Shown here piece after piece: positions 1 to 6,462 of a stretch of DNA of 6,941 bases. This stretch comes from an uncultured Collinsella sp. (GTDB lineage Bacteria; Actinomycetota; Coriobacteriia; Coriobacteriales; Coriobacteriaceae). Location: positions 1 through 6,941 of the forward strand of contig CABUTL010000073.1 in the NCBI GenBank assembly GCA_902494375.1. Reading direction: 5' to 3'. The notes under the pieces were generated by a model, which searched no databases, was not told the origin of the DNA, and saw only the letters and a program-made list of their open reading frames with translations. Position 1 is the first letter of the stretch. The number at the start of each line of letters is the position of its first letter. The translations under genes and the position numbers were made by a program.

Positions 1-2141
1 GCGCGAGCCGTCGCGTGATGGGAGAGGGCTGCGCCGACGACCCGGCCGATTGGTGCATCGCCGTGGGCGATATGGCCGACTACGTGGTCGAGACCGACCG
101 CGGCCATTATGTGACGCGCGAGGAGGTCTACGACATCCTGCGCCAGGCCGAGGACAACGGCTTTGTGCACCAGATCACCAACATCGACGGTGAGAACAAA
201 ATCTTCGCCATCTGCAACTGCAACGTCAACGTGTGCTACGCCCTGCGCACTTCGCAGCTGTTCAACACGCCCAACCTGTCGCGCTCGGCCTACGTCGCCA
301 AGGTCGAGAAGGACAAGTGCGTGGCCTGCGGTCGCTGCGTTGAGGTGTGTCCGGCCGGCGCCGCCAAACTGGGCCAGAAGCTCTGTAGCAAAAAGGCTGG
401 CGGACAGGTGCCCGAGTATCCGCGCCAGGAGCTGCCCGATGCCACCAAGTGGGACCACACCAAGTGGTCGCCCAACTACCGCAACGACAACCGTATCGAG
501 ACGCATGAGTCCGGCACCGCTCCCTGCAAGACGGCCTGCCCCGCGCACGTTGCCGTTCAGGGCTATTTGAAGCTCGCGGCGCAGGGCCGCTATGACGAGG
601 CGTTGGCGCTCATCAAGCGCGAGAACCCGTTGCCCGCTATCTGCGGCCGTGTGTGCAACCGCCGCTGTGAGGATGCCTGCACCCGCGGTCGCGTGGACGA
701 GGCCGTGGCCATCGACGAGGTCAAGAAGTTTATCGCCCAGCGCGATCTGGATGCCGCGACTCGCTATGTCCCACCTGTGGTGACCCCGACGCGTGCCGGC
801 GGCTTCGACCAGAAGATCGCCATCATCGGCGCCGGTCCGGCCGGTCTGTCCTGCGCCTTCTATCTGGCCGAGAAGGGCTACAAGCCCGTCGTGTTCGAGA
901 AAAACGAGCGCCCGGGCGGCATGCTCACCTATGGCATTCCCAGCTTTAAGCTGCAGAAGGATGTTATCGAGGCCGAGGTCGAGGTTATTCGCCTGATGGG
1001 TGCCGAGTTCCGCTATGGCGTGGAAGTCGGTCGCGACGTGACGCTCGACGAGCTGCGCGCGCAGGGCTTTAAGGCCTTCTACGTTGCCATTGGCTGCCAG
1101 GGCGGCCGCCTTGCCGGCATTCCGGGCGAGGATGCCGAGGACGTGACCGTGGCCGTCGACTTCCTTCGCGAGGTTAACAGCGGCAAGATCGACGCGCTGC
1201 CCGGCCGCACCATTGTGGTGGGCGGCGGCAACGTTGCTATCGATGTCGCGCGCAACGCCTGCCGTCTGGGCTCTGAGCACGTTGAGATGTTCTGCCTGGA
1301 GAGTGAGGCCCAGATGCCCGCCAGCGAGGAGGAGCGTCGCGAGGCCATCGAGGACGGCGTGCACATCAGCTGCGGTTGGGGCCCCAAGGAGGTTCACCTG
1401 GACGAGGCCGGTCATGTGCGCGGCATCACCTTCAAGCGCTGCACGCGTGTCTTTGACGACGAGGGCCGTTTTGCGCCCGAGTACGATGAGAACGATCTGC
1501 GTCGTGTCGATGCCGACCGTGTCGTCATGTCGATTGGCCAGTCCATTGTGTGGGGCGACCTGCTGGCTGGCTCCAAGGTGGAGCTCGGCCGCGGCCAGGG
1601 CGCCCTTGCCGATCCCCAGACTTACCAGACCGCCGAACCCGACATCTTTGTGGGTGGTGACGTCTATACCGGTCCGAGCTTTGGCATCGACGCCATCGCC
1701 GCCGGCCACGAGGCCGCGGTGTCCATCCATCGCTTTGTGCAGCCGGGGTCCACGCTCACCATCGGCCGCAACCAGCGCCGCTACACCGCGCTTGACCGCG
1801 ACGATGTTGTGATTGAGAGCTACGACAACGCGAGCCGCGAGGTTGCCCATGTGGACCGCGAGCGCGAGAAGGCCGCGCCGTTTAGCGAGTACGTCGAGAC
1901 CTTTACCGAAGAGCAGGTGCGCGCCGAGACCGCCCGTTGCCTGGGCTGCGGCGCCTCGATCGTCGACCCCAACAAGTGTATCGGCTGCGGCCTGTGCACC
2001 ACCAAGTGCGCGTTCGATGCCATCCATCTGGATCGCGATCGCCCCGAGTGCTCCACGATGGTCAAATACGAGCAAAAGCTCCCCAGCCTGGGCAAGTACG
2101 CTTTGAAGCGTGCGATCAAAATCAAATTTGGGAAGAAATAA
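1..2141 (+). CDS. Iron-sulfur flavoprotein, GltD-like NAD(P)H oxidoreductase fused to ferredoxin domains (5' partial)
   Basis: Probably moves electrons between NAD(P)H and ferredoxin-type carriers in the cytoplasm, using FAD and several [4Fe-4S] clusters. The frame is open to the window edge (first full codon at 3), so the GTG at 15 is probably not the real start. Numbering residues from that GTG: residues 35-75 resemble the N-terminus of ferredoxin-like Fe-S proteins and hold a CNCNVNVC motif (C67, C69, C74). A CxxCxxCxxxCP cluster motif follows at C102-C112. A GltD/DPD-type Fe-S domain has C171, C175, C210, C214, C218 and C222. The FAD motif GAGPAG is at 272-277 with E295 after it; the NAD(P) motif GGGNVAIDVAR starts at 403; the FAD-closing GGD is at 547-549. 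A C-terminal ferredoxin motif has C655, C658, C661 and C665, preceded by C642 and C645. Relatives by architecture are GltD, AegA, NfnB and sulfide dehydrogenase. The electron partner is unknown. hypA downstream suggests a hydrogenase or formate context, which is inference. Confidence 0.85.
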   Translation, partial: ASRRVMGEGCADDPADWCIAVGDMADYVVETDRGHYVTREEVYDILRQAEDNGFVHQITNIDGENKIFAICNCNVNVCYALRTSQLFNTPNLSRSAYVAKVEKDKCVACGRCVEVCPAGAAKLGQKLCSKKAGGQVPEYPRQELPDATKWDHTKWSPNYRNDNRIETHESGTAPCKTACPAHVAVQGYLKLAAQGRYDEALALIKRENPLPAICGRVCNRRCEDACTRGRVDEAVAIDEVKKFIAQRDLDAATRYVPPVVTPTRAGGFDQKIAIIGAGPAGLSCAFYLAEKGYKPVVFEKNERPGGMLTYGIPSFKLQKDVIEAEVEVIRLMGAEFRYGVEVGRDVTLDELRAQGFKAFYVAIGCQGGRLAGIPGEDAEDVTVAVDFLREVNSGKIDALPGRTIVVGGGNVAIDVARNACRLGSEHVEMFCLESEAQMPASEEERREAIEDGVHISCGWGPKEVHLDEAGHVRGITFKRCTRVFDDEGRFAPEYDENDLRRVDADRVVMSIGQSIVWGDLLAGSKVELGRGQGALADPQTYQTAEPDIFVGGDVYTGPSFGIDAIAAGHEAAVSIHRFVQPGSTLTIGRNQRRYTALDRDDVVIESYDNASREVAHVDREREKAAPFSEYVETFTEEQVRAETARCLGCGASIVDPNKCIGCGLCTTKCAFDAIHLDRDRPECSTMVKYEQKLPSLGKYALKRAIKIKFGKK

Positions 2142-2159
2142 AAAACGCAACAAACAAGA

Positions 2160-2323
2160 GAACGGCGCAGAGAACGGTTGGACAGCGAGCGAGTCCCAGG
2201 CGTGGCGAGGTGCCTTGAAAGAGGAGGGCATAGGGCTTTTGCCCATGCCCGACGATTGAAAGGCAGATCGTCCGTCTGGGGCTCGCGCAGCGTCAAGTCG
2301 ACCGCCGTTCGTTAGAACGGCGG
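2160..2323 (+). promoter_or_regulatory. Putative structured RNA leader of hypA (riboswitch-like, class unknown)
   Basis: The gap between the flavoprotein gene and hypA can form nested pairings. A 14-bp closing stem joins 2189-2202 to 2273-2286 with only two G.U pairs. It encloses a 4-bp stem with a GAAA loop (2213-2224), a 10-bp stem with one bulged A and a TTTT loop (2226-2236 with 2241-2250) and a 6-bp stem (2251-2256 with 2267-2272). Outside it, a perfect 9-bp hairpin (2302-2310 with 2315-2323, loop GTTA) ends 8 nt before the hypA start. The 5' arm of that hairpin can instead pair with 2160-2167. Nested junction plus alternative pairing is how cis-regulatory RNAs are usually built. I could not match it to a class from memory. 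A stable but non-regulatory intergenic structure is the main alternative. Confidence 0.45.
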
Positions 2324-2331
2324 AAGAAAAA

Positions 2332-2751
2332 GTGCATGAATTAGGAATCGTCTATCACATCATTCGCGATGTCGAGAATGTGGCGCGCGCCAATGGCGTG
2401 AGTCGCGTTTCGAACGTGACGCTGCTCCTGGGCGAGGTCTCGGGCGTCGTTCCCGATCTGCTGCTTGATGCTTGGCGCTGGGCGGCAGATAAAAAGCCTA
2501 TCACGCAGGGCGCGGAGCTTATTGTGGAGCCTGTCGAGGCCGTGACGCATTGCGAGGCGTGCGGCTGCGACTACGCGACGGTCGAGCACGGCAAGACCTG
2601 CCCCCATTGCGGTAGCGGCGAGACCTATCTGCTGCAGGGCCAGGAGGTCATGATCAAGCAGATCGAGACCCCCGACGAGGACCCGACAGACGCTGCCCCC
2701 GACGGCCTATCCGATGCCGTCGACGCCGCCAACCCCCTCCACATCGCCTAA
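2332..2751 (+). CDS. hypA: Hydrogenase maturation nickel metallochaperone HypA
   Basis: HypA binds nickel and, with HypB, delivers it to the large subunit of [NiFe] hydrogenases during cofactor assembly in the cytoplasm. The protein opens MHELGI, with the invariant N-terminal His2 that ligates nickel, which fixes the GTG at 2332 as the start. The zinc site is two CxxC pairs, C74/C77 and C90/C93, with an extra Cys79. At 139 residues it is longer than the usual 113-120; the surplus is an acidic, Asp-rich tail from about residue 113. No good AGGAGG lies before the start: the nearest purine stretch, GGCGGAAG at 2319-2326, is partly inside the 3' arm of a 9-bp hairpin, so translation may be controlled. 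It lies 190 nt after an Fe-S flavoprotein gene on the same strand. No hypB or hydrogenase gene is in the window; partner genes may lie upstream. Confidence 0.95.
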   Translation: MHELGIVYHIIRDVENVARANGVSRVSNVTLLLGEVSGVVPDLLLDAWRWAADKKPITQGAELIVEPVEAVTHCEACGCDYATVEHGKTCPHCGSGETYLLQGQEVMIKQIETPDEDPTDAAPDGLSDAVDAANPLHIA

Positions 2752-2753
2752 CT

Positions 2754-2836
2754 TAGTCGTTGGGGACGTTCTTAAACGACTAGTCGAAAAAGAACGTCCC
2801 CAATGACTAGCCATTTAAGAACGTCCCCAATAACTA
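2754..2836 (+). repeat. Intergenic hairpin repeat with an extra direct copy
   Basis: A 20-bp stem with one G.T pair joins 2754-2773 to 2790-2809 (core TTGGGGACGTTCTT against AAGAACGTCCCCAA). The 16-nt loop holds the 10-nt palindrome CGACTAGTCG (2777-2786). A third copy in the orientation of the right arm follows at 2817-2836 and differs from 2790-2809 at one of 20 positions. It begins 3 nt after the hypA stop, so it could protect or end that transcript, but no T-tract follows the stem and I do not call it a terminator. The exact duplication suggests a dispersed genomic repeat. Confidence 0.8.
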
Positions 2837-3154
2837 CTTTGCTAGAGCATATCGCTCGCCATTAGTCAAGGCATAGCTGTTTAAACGAAATAGCCTCAGT
2901 CTCAGCACGTTTGCATCTGTTTAAAAGCGGTAATAATGACAGCATGCGCATATCCGTCGTGTAAGTATTGGTTGGGTATCAGTTATCAGCGGCAGATCAG
3001 CCAATGATGCTGGAATGTAATCAACTTGTAACAAATTAAGACGTTTAAACAAATAATGCTACCTTTTGCAGTTTTTCAAACAATTCTGCTGTATTTGCAG
3101 CTATACTCCATAACTGTCGTGTAGGAATTACGTAGACAAAAAGGAGGTTATGTG
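2837..3154 (+). promoter_or_regulatory. AT-richer upstream region of the PTS operon
   Basis: No gene is visible here; the base composition is clearly richer in A and T than the flanking genes, as expected of a promoter and operator region. A GTTTAAAC palindrome occurs exactly at 2879-2886 and 3043-3050, with a near copy GTTTAAAA at 2919-2926; these could be operator sites for an unknown regulator. The best -10 candidate is TATACT at 3102-3107, with no convincing -35 at 16-18 bp, as at activator-dependent promoters. Transcription would then start near 3113, giving a leader of about 40 nt. An AAGGAGG Shine-Dalgarno lies at 3141-3147. GTCGTGTA is repeated at 2956-2963 and 3116-3123. I looked for a sigma-54 -24/-12 pair and found none. 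Confidence 0.4.
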
Positions 3155-4144
3155 ATGGTAAGTATTGTTCTTGCTAGCCATGGTGACTTGGCGGCTGGAA
3201 TCAAGCAGACGGGCTCGATGGTCTTTGGCGATCAGCCGTCTGTAGCCGTGGTCTCGCTCGAGCCGAGCATGGGCCCCGACGACTTCCGAGCCAAGGTCGA
3301 GGAAGCAGTCGCTTCCTTCGAGGACCAGGAGCAGGTGCTCTTCCTCGTTGATCTGTGGGGCGGCACGCCCTTCAACCAGATCAGCGGTCTCATCGAGGGC
3401 CACGATTCCTGGGCTATCGTCACCGGTGTCAACCTGCCTATGCTCATCGAGGCATATTCGCAGCGCTTTGACGCAAAGAACACTGCACATGCGATCGCAA
3501 AACATCTCGTGACTGAGGCTAAGGCCGGCGTGCGCGTCAAGCCCGAGTCTCTGGAGCCCGAGGAGAAGAAGCCGGCTGCGGCCGCCGCTGCTCCTGCGGG
3601 TGCCATTCCTCCGGGAACGGTGATCGGCGACGGGCACATCAAGATTGCCCACGTCCGTATCGACACGCGCCTGCTGCATGGTCAGGTGGCCACCACGTGG
3701 ACCAAGCAGATCAACCCCAACCGCATCATCGTGGTCTCCGACGGCGTTGCTCACGACGAGCTCCGCAAGACCATGATCGAGCAGGCTGCCCCTCCGGGAG
3801 TCCACGCCAACGTCGTGCCTATCAAGAAGATGGCCGAGGTCGTCAAGGACACGCGCTTTGGTGACACCAAGGCCATGCTGCTCTTTGAGAACCCGCAGGA
3901 TCTGCTCAAGGCCATCGAGGCCGGCGTCGACATCAAGGAAGCCAACATCGGTTCCATGGCCCACTCCAAGGGCAAGGTCGTCGTCACTAACGCTGTCGCT
4001 ATGGGCGATGATGACGTCAAGACTCTCGAGGCCCTCAAGGCCAAGGGCGTCAAGTTCGAGGTCCGCAAGGTTCCTTCGGATTCCTCCGAGGATCTCGACG
4101 CCATGTTGAAGAAAGCTAAGGCCGAACTGGCCGCTCAAGCATAG
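3155..4144 (+). CDS. manL: PTS mannose-family transporter subunit IIAB
   Basis: Cytoplasmic energy-coupling subunit: the IIA domain takes phosphate from HPr-His and passes it to the IIB domain, which phosphorylates the incoming sugar. IIA covers about residues 1-125, with the phosphorylated His9 in LASHGDL and the conserved WGGTPFN at 68-74. A linker of about 130-158, rich in Ala and Pro (KKPAAAAAAPAG), joins it to IIB. IIB begins near 162 with phospho-acceptor His175 in RIDTRLLHGQV, as in E. coli ManX. The 329-residue length is normal for the fused form. I chose ATG 3155: AAGGAGG at 3141-3147 is 7 nt away, against only 4 nt for the GTG at 3152. First gene of the operon, 18 nt before IIC. The substrate is probably mannose/glucose-type hexoses or amino sugars, but the sequence alone does not fix it. 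Confidence 0.95.
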   Translation: MVSIVLASHGDLAAGIKQTGSMVFGDQPSVAVVSLEPSMGPDDFRAKVEEAVASFEDQEQVLFLVDLWGGTPFNQISGLIEGHDSWAIVTGVNLPMLIEAYSQRFDAKNTAHAIAKHLVTEAKAGVRVKPESLEPEEKKPAAAAAAPAGAIPPGTVIGDGHIKIAHVRIDTRLLHGQVATTWTKQINPNRIIVVSDGVAHDELRKTMIEQAAPPGVHANVVPIKKMAEVVKDTRFGDTKAMLLFENPQDLLKAIEAGVDIKEANIGSMAHSKGKVVVTNAVAMGDDDVKTLEALKAKGVKFEVRKVPSDSSEDLDAMLKKAKAELAAQA

Positions 4145-4162
4145 TAAAGGAGGGTCCGATAC

Positions 4163-4981
4163 ATGTCTGCAATCACTATTCTGCTTGTTGCGATTGTCGC
4201 GTTGCTTGCCGGTATGGAAGGCATTCTGGATGAGTTCCAGTTCCATCAGCCGCTCGTGGCATGCACGCTTATCGGTCTCGTAACCGGTCACCTTCAGGAG
4301 GGCATCCTCCTGGGCGGTTCGCTCCAGATGATGGCCCTTGGCTGGGCTAACGTCGGCGCCGCCGTCGCGCCTGACGCCGCTCTGGCCTCGGTCGCTTCTT
4401 CGATCATCATGGTGCTCGCCCTCAACGGTGGCGCCACCGATTCGGCCAAGGCCGTTACCGCCGCCATCGCCGTCGCCGTCCCGCTGTCGGTCGCTGGTCT
4501 GTTCCTGACCATGATCTGCCGTACCCTGGCTACCGCTATGGTTCACGCCATGGACGCCTGCGCCGAGAAGGGCGACTTCGCCGGCATCGAGCGTTGGCAG
4601 TACGCCGGCATCCTCATGCAGGGTGTTCGTATCGCCATCCCGGCAGTACTTCTGTGCATCATCCCGGCCGAGGCCGTTACCAACGCGCTTAACGCTATGC
4701 CCGATTGGCTGTCCGGCGGCATGGCTGTCGGCGGCGGCATGGTCGCTTCCGTCGGTTACGCCATGGTCATCAACATGATGGCCACCAAGGAGACCTGGCC
4801 GTTCTTCATCCTCGGCTTTGTCCTTGCTGCCATCCCTCAGCTCACGCTGATCGCCCTTGGCCTCATCGGCATCTCCCTTGCCCTCATCTACCTTGGCCTT
4901 AAGGATCTGGCCAAGCAGGGTGGCGGCATGGGCGGTGGCTCCGGTGACCCGCTCGGCGACATTCTGAACGATTACGAGTAG
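4163..4981 (+). CDS. manM: PTS mannose/fructose/sorbose family subunit IIC
   Basis: Membrane subunit that, with IID, forms the sugar translocation channel. The 272 residues are mostly hydrophobic. Segments lie near residues 3-20, 30-50, 72-90, 95-120, 150-170, 185-205 and 212-246. The family core at 26-75 reads as FQFHQP, GLVTGHLQEGILLGG, then GAAVAPD. The C-terminal tail after about 250 is Gly-rich and probably cytosolic. An AAAGGAGG Shine-Dalgarno at 4146-4153 is 9 nt before the ATG. It lies between IIAB (18-nt gap) and IID (16-nt gap) and is surely cotranscribed with both. Codon use resembles its neighbours, with many GCC, GTC and ATC codons. Mannose-type specificity is inferred from the operon layout with DUF956. 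Confidence 0.94.
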   Translation: MSAITILLVAIVALLAGMEGILDEFQFHQPLVACTLIGLVTGHLQEGILLGGSLQMMALGWANVGAAVAPDAALASVASSIIMVLALNGGATDSAKAVTAAIAVAVPLSVAGLFLTMICRTLATAMVHAMDACAEKGDFAGIERWQYAGILMQGVRIAIPAVLLCIIPAEAVTNALNAMPDWLSGGMAVGGGMVASVGYAMVINMMATKETWPFFILGFVLAAIPQLTLIALGLIGISLALIYLGLKDLAKQGGGMGGGSGDPLGDILNDYE

Positions 4982-4997
4982 GAGGGGAGTGATACAT

Positions 4998-5918
4998 ATG
5001 GCAGAGAACAAGATTCAGCTCACCAAGGCTGACCGTAAGAAGGTTTGCTTCCGTCATCAGTTCCTTCAGGGCTCGTGGAACTACGAGCGTATGCAGAACG
5101 GCGGCTGGTGCTTCGCAATGATCCCTGCGATCAAGAAGCTCTACACCAGCAAGGATGACCAGATTGCCGCTCTTAAGCGCCACCTGGAGTTCTATAACAC
5201 CCACCCCTATGTTTCCGCCCCCGTCATTGGCGTTACCCTCGCCCTCGAGGAGGAGCGCGCCAACGGTGCTCCGATTGACGACGTCGCCATTCAGGGCGTC
5301 AAGGTCGGTATGATGGGCCCGCTCGCCGGCGTCGGCGACCCCGCCTTCTGGTTCACCCTTCGCCCGATTCTGGGTGCACTGGGCGCTTCCCTGGCCCTGT
5401 CCGGCAGCATCGCCGGTCCGCTGCTGTTCTTCTTCGCGTGGAACATCATCCGTTACGCCTTCCTGTGGTACACGCAGGAGTTTGGCTACAAGGTCGGCTC
5501 CTCCATCGCCAAGGACCTCTCCGGCGGTCTGATGGGCAAGGTCACCGAGGGTGCTTCCATCCTGGGTATGTTCATCATCGGCGCCCTGGTCGAGCGCTGG
5601 GTGTCCATCTCCTTCACCCCGGTCGTCTCCAAGGTCACGCAGTCCGCTGGCGCCTATATCGACTGGGCCAACCTGCCCGCCGGTTCTGAGGGCATCAAGC
5701 AGGCATTGACGATGTACAGCTCTGTCGGTGCCAACGCACTCGACCCGGTGAAGGTCACCACGCTTCAGGCCAACCTCGATCAGCTCATCCCTGGCCTTGC
5801 CGCCGTGTGCCTGACCCTTCTGGTCTGCAAGCTCCTCAAGAAGAAGGTCAGCCCGATCGTCATCATCCTGGCTCTCTTCGCCGTCGGCATCATCGGTCGC
5901 GTCTGCGGCTTCATGTAA
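4998..5918 (+). CDS. manN: PTS mannose-family subunit IID
   Basis: Second membrane component of the sugar channel; IID occurs only in the mannose-type PTS family. The protein has 306 residues, a little longer than E. coli ManZ. The N-terminal half is largely soluble, with FRHQFLQGSWNYERMQ at 18-33, FYNTHPY at 65-71 and the family signature GPLAGVGDP at 107-115. Hydrophobic segments lie near 122-158, 185-205, 262-280 and 284-304. I chose ATG 4998 because AGGAGG at 4980-4985 precedes it by 12 nt; the in-frame GTG at 4989 lies within the purine-rich Shine-Dalgarno stretch. An insert at 211-262 between membrane segments may account for the extra length. Last structural transporter gene; a strong terminator-like hairpin begins 57 nt after its stop. 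Confidence 0.94.
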   Translation: MAENKIQLTKADRKKVCFRHQFLQGSWNYERMQNGGWCFAMIPAIKKLYTSKDDQIAALKRHLEFYNTHPYVSAPVIGVTLALEEERANGAPIDDVAIQGVKVGMMGPLAGVGDPAFWFTLRPILGALGASLALSGSIAGPLLFFFAWNIIRYAFLWYTQEFGYKVGSSIAKDLSGGLMGKVTEGASILGMFIIGALVERWVSISFTPVVSKVTQSAGAYIDWANLPAGSEGIKQALTMYSSVGANALDPVKVTTLQANLDQLIPGLAAVCLTLLVCKLLKKKVSPIVIILALFAVGIIGRVCGFM

Positions 5919-5968
5919 GCACGCTTCGGCTTAAGACCGAGAGTTGCTAGGCAAGGGCTTTTGAGCCA

Positions 5969-5998
5969 TTGAAACGGACCGCACCCGGTGGGTACACT
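5969..5998 (+). promoter_or_regulatory. Candidate internal promoter for manO
   Basis: TTGAAA at 5969-5974 and TACACT at 5993-5998 are separated by 18 bp, a fair sigma-70-type match (5 of 6 and 4 of 6). Predicted initiation near 6005 falls within the 3' arm of the neighbouring hairpin. Transcripts from here would lack the hairpin and reach manO, while read-through from the transporter genes would meet it. The match is by eye and could be chance. Confidence 0.35.
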
Positions 5999-6022
5999 GG
6001 ATGCGGTCCGATTGTTTTATTT
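5975..6022 (+). terminator. Rho-independent terminator between IID and manO
   Basis: A 9-bp perfect outer stem (5975-5983 with 6002-6010, CGGACCGCA against TGCGGTCCG) and a 6-bp inner stem (5985-5990 with 5995-6000, one G.T) are separated by a single C/A mismatch and capped by GGTA. ATTGTTTTATTT follows directly. This is a classic intrinsic terminator. It lies inside the operon, so it probably sets manO expression below that of the transporter genes. The tail of its T-rich tract runs into the manO Shine-Dalgarno region. Confidence 0.8.
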
Positions 6023-6038
6023 GGAGGGCGAGGCGCGT

Positions 6039-6437
6039 ATGGCGCAATCTCAGAACAGCACGGTCGATCTGGCAACGCCGGCAACCTGCCTGATGGGGCT
6101 TACCAGTCACGGTAACGTGATGGTGGGCAATAAGGCGTTTGAGTACTATAACGAGCGCAATCCCGAGGATTATATCCAAATCCCGTGGGACGAGGTCGAC
6201 TATATTGCCGCCGAGGTTTTGCGCGGCACCAAGAAGATTACGCGTTTTGCCATCTTTACCAAAGAGAATGGCCACTTTACGTTTTCGACGCGCAATGACA
6301 AGGAAACGCTTCGCGCGGTGCGTAAGTACATTGACGAGGACAAGCTCGTTCGTTCGCCCGACTTTATCGATGTGACGGCCAAGGGCGCCAAGAGCATCCC
6401 CTCCGTCATCAAGAACCTTTTCCACAAAGGCAACTAG
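6039..6437 (+). CDS. manO: DUF956 family protein, ManO-like mannose PTS accessory
   Basis: A 132-residue soluble protein of the DUF956 family, which sits at the end of mannose PTS operons in lactic acid bacteria and Listeria and is often called ManO. It is thought to modulate mannose PTS expression or activity; no mechanism can be read from this sequence. Recognisable stretches are CLMGLTSHGNVMVGNKAFEY at 17-36, IPWDEVDYIAAEV at 48-60, FTKENGHFTFSTRN at 73-86 and a basic C-terminus. No signal peptide or membrane segment is visible. I chose ATG 6039, preceded by GGAGGGCGAGG at 6023-6033; an in-frame start at 5988 would lie in the terminator loop and add 17 residues unlike the family. It stands 120 nt after IID, beyond a terminator hairpin and possibly behind its own promoter. 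Confidence 0.88.
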   Translation: MAQSQNSTVDLATPATCLMGLTSHGNVMVGNKAFEYYNERNPEDYIQIPWDEVDYIAAEVLRGTKKITRFAIFTKENGHFTFSTRNDKETLRAVRKYIDEDKLVRSPDFIDVTAKGAKSIPSVIKNLFHKGN

Positions 6438-6462
6438 CCATTAAAGAGCGCCCCCCTAAAGT

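Noticed and set aside
2239..2259. Six-codon leader peptide in the hypA leader, behind GAGGAGG at 2221-2227
   Set aside because: It needs a TTG start, lies inside the strong 10-bp hairpin, and has no regulatory codon run; more likely the purine tract is structural.
2160..2323. Assignment of the hypA leader to the molybdenum-cofactor riboswitch class
   Set aside because: The context and a GAAA loop are compatible, but I cannot match the conserved core from memory, so I left the class open.
2837..3154. Sigma-54 promoter of the LevR type before the PTS operon
   Set aside because: No GG-N10-GC pair with acceptable flanks was found, and no LevR-like activator is in the window.
3128..5011. A 627-codon open frame on the minus strand across the PTS genes
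   Set aside because: It lies exactly antisense to clear PTS genes, has low-complexity composition typical of the reverse strand of GC-rich codons, and has no recognisable domain.
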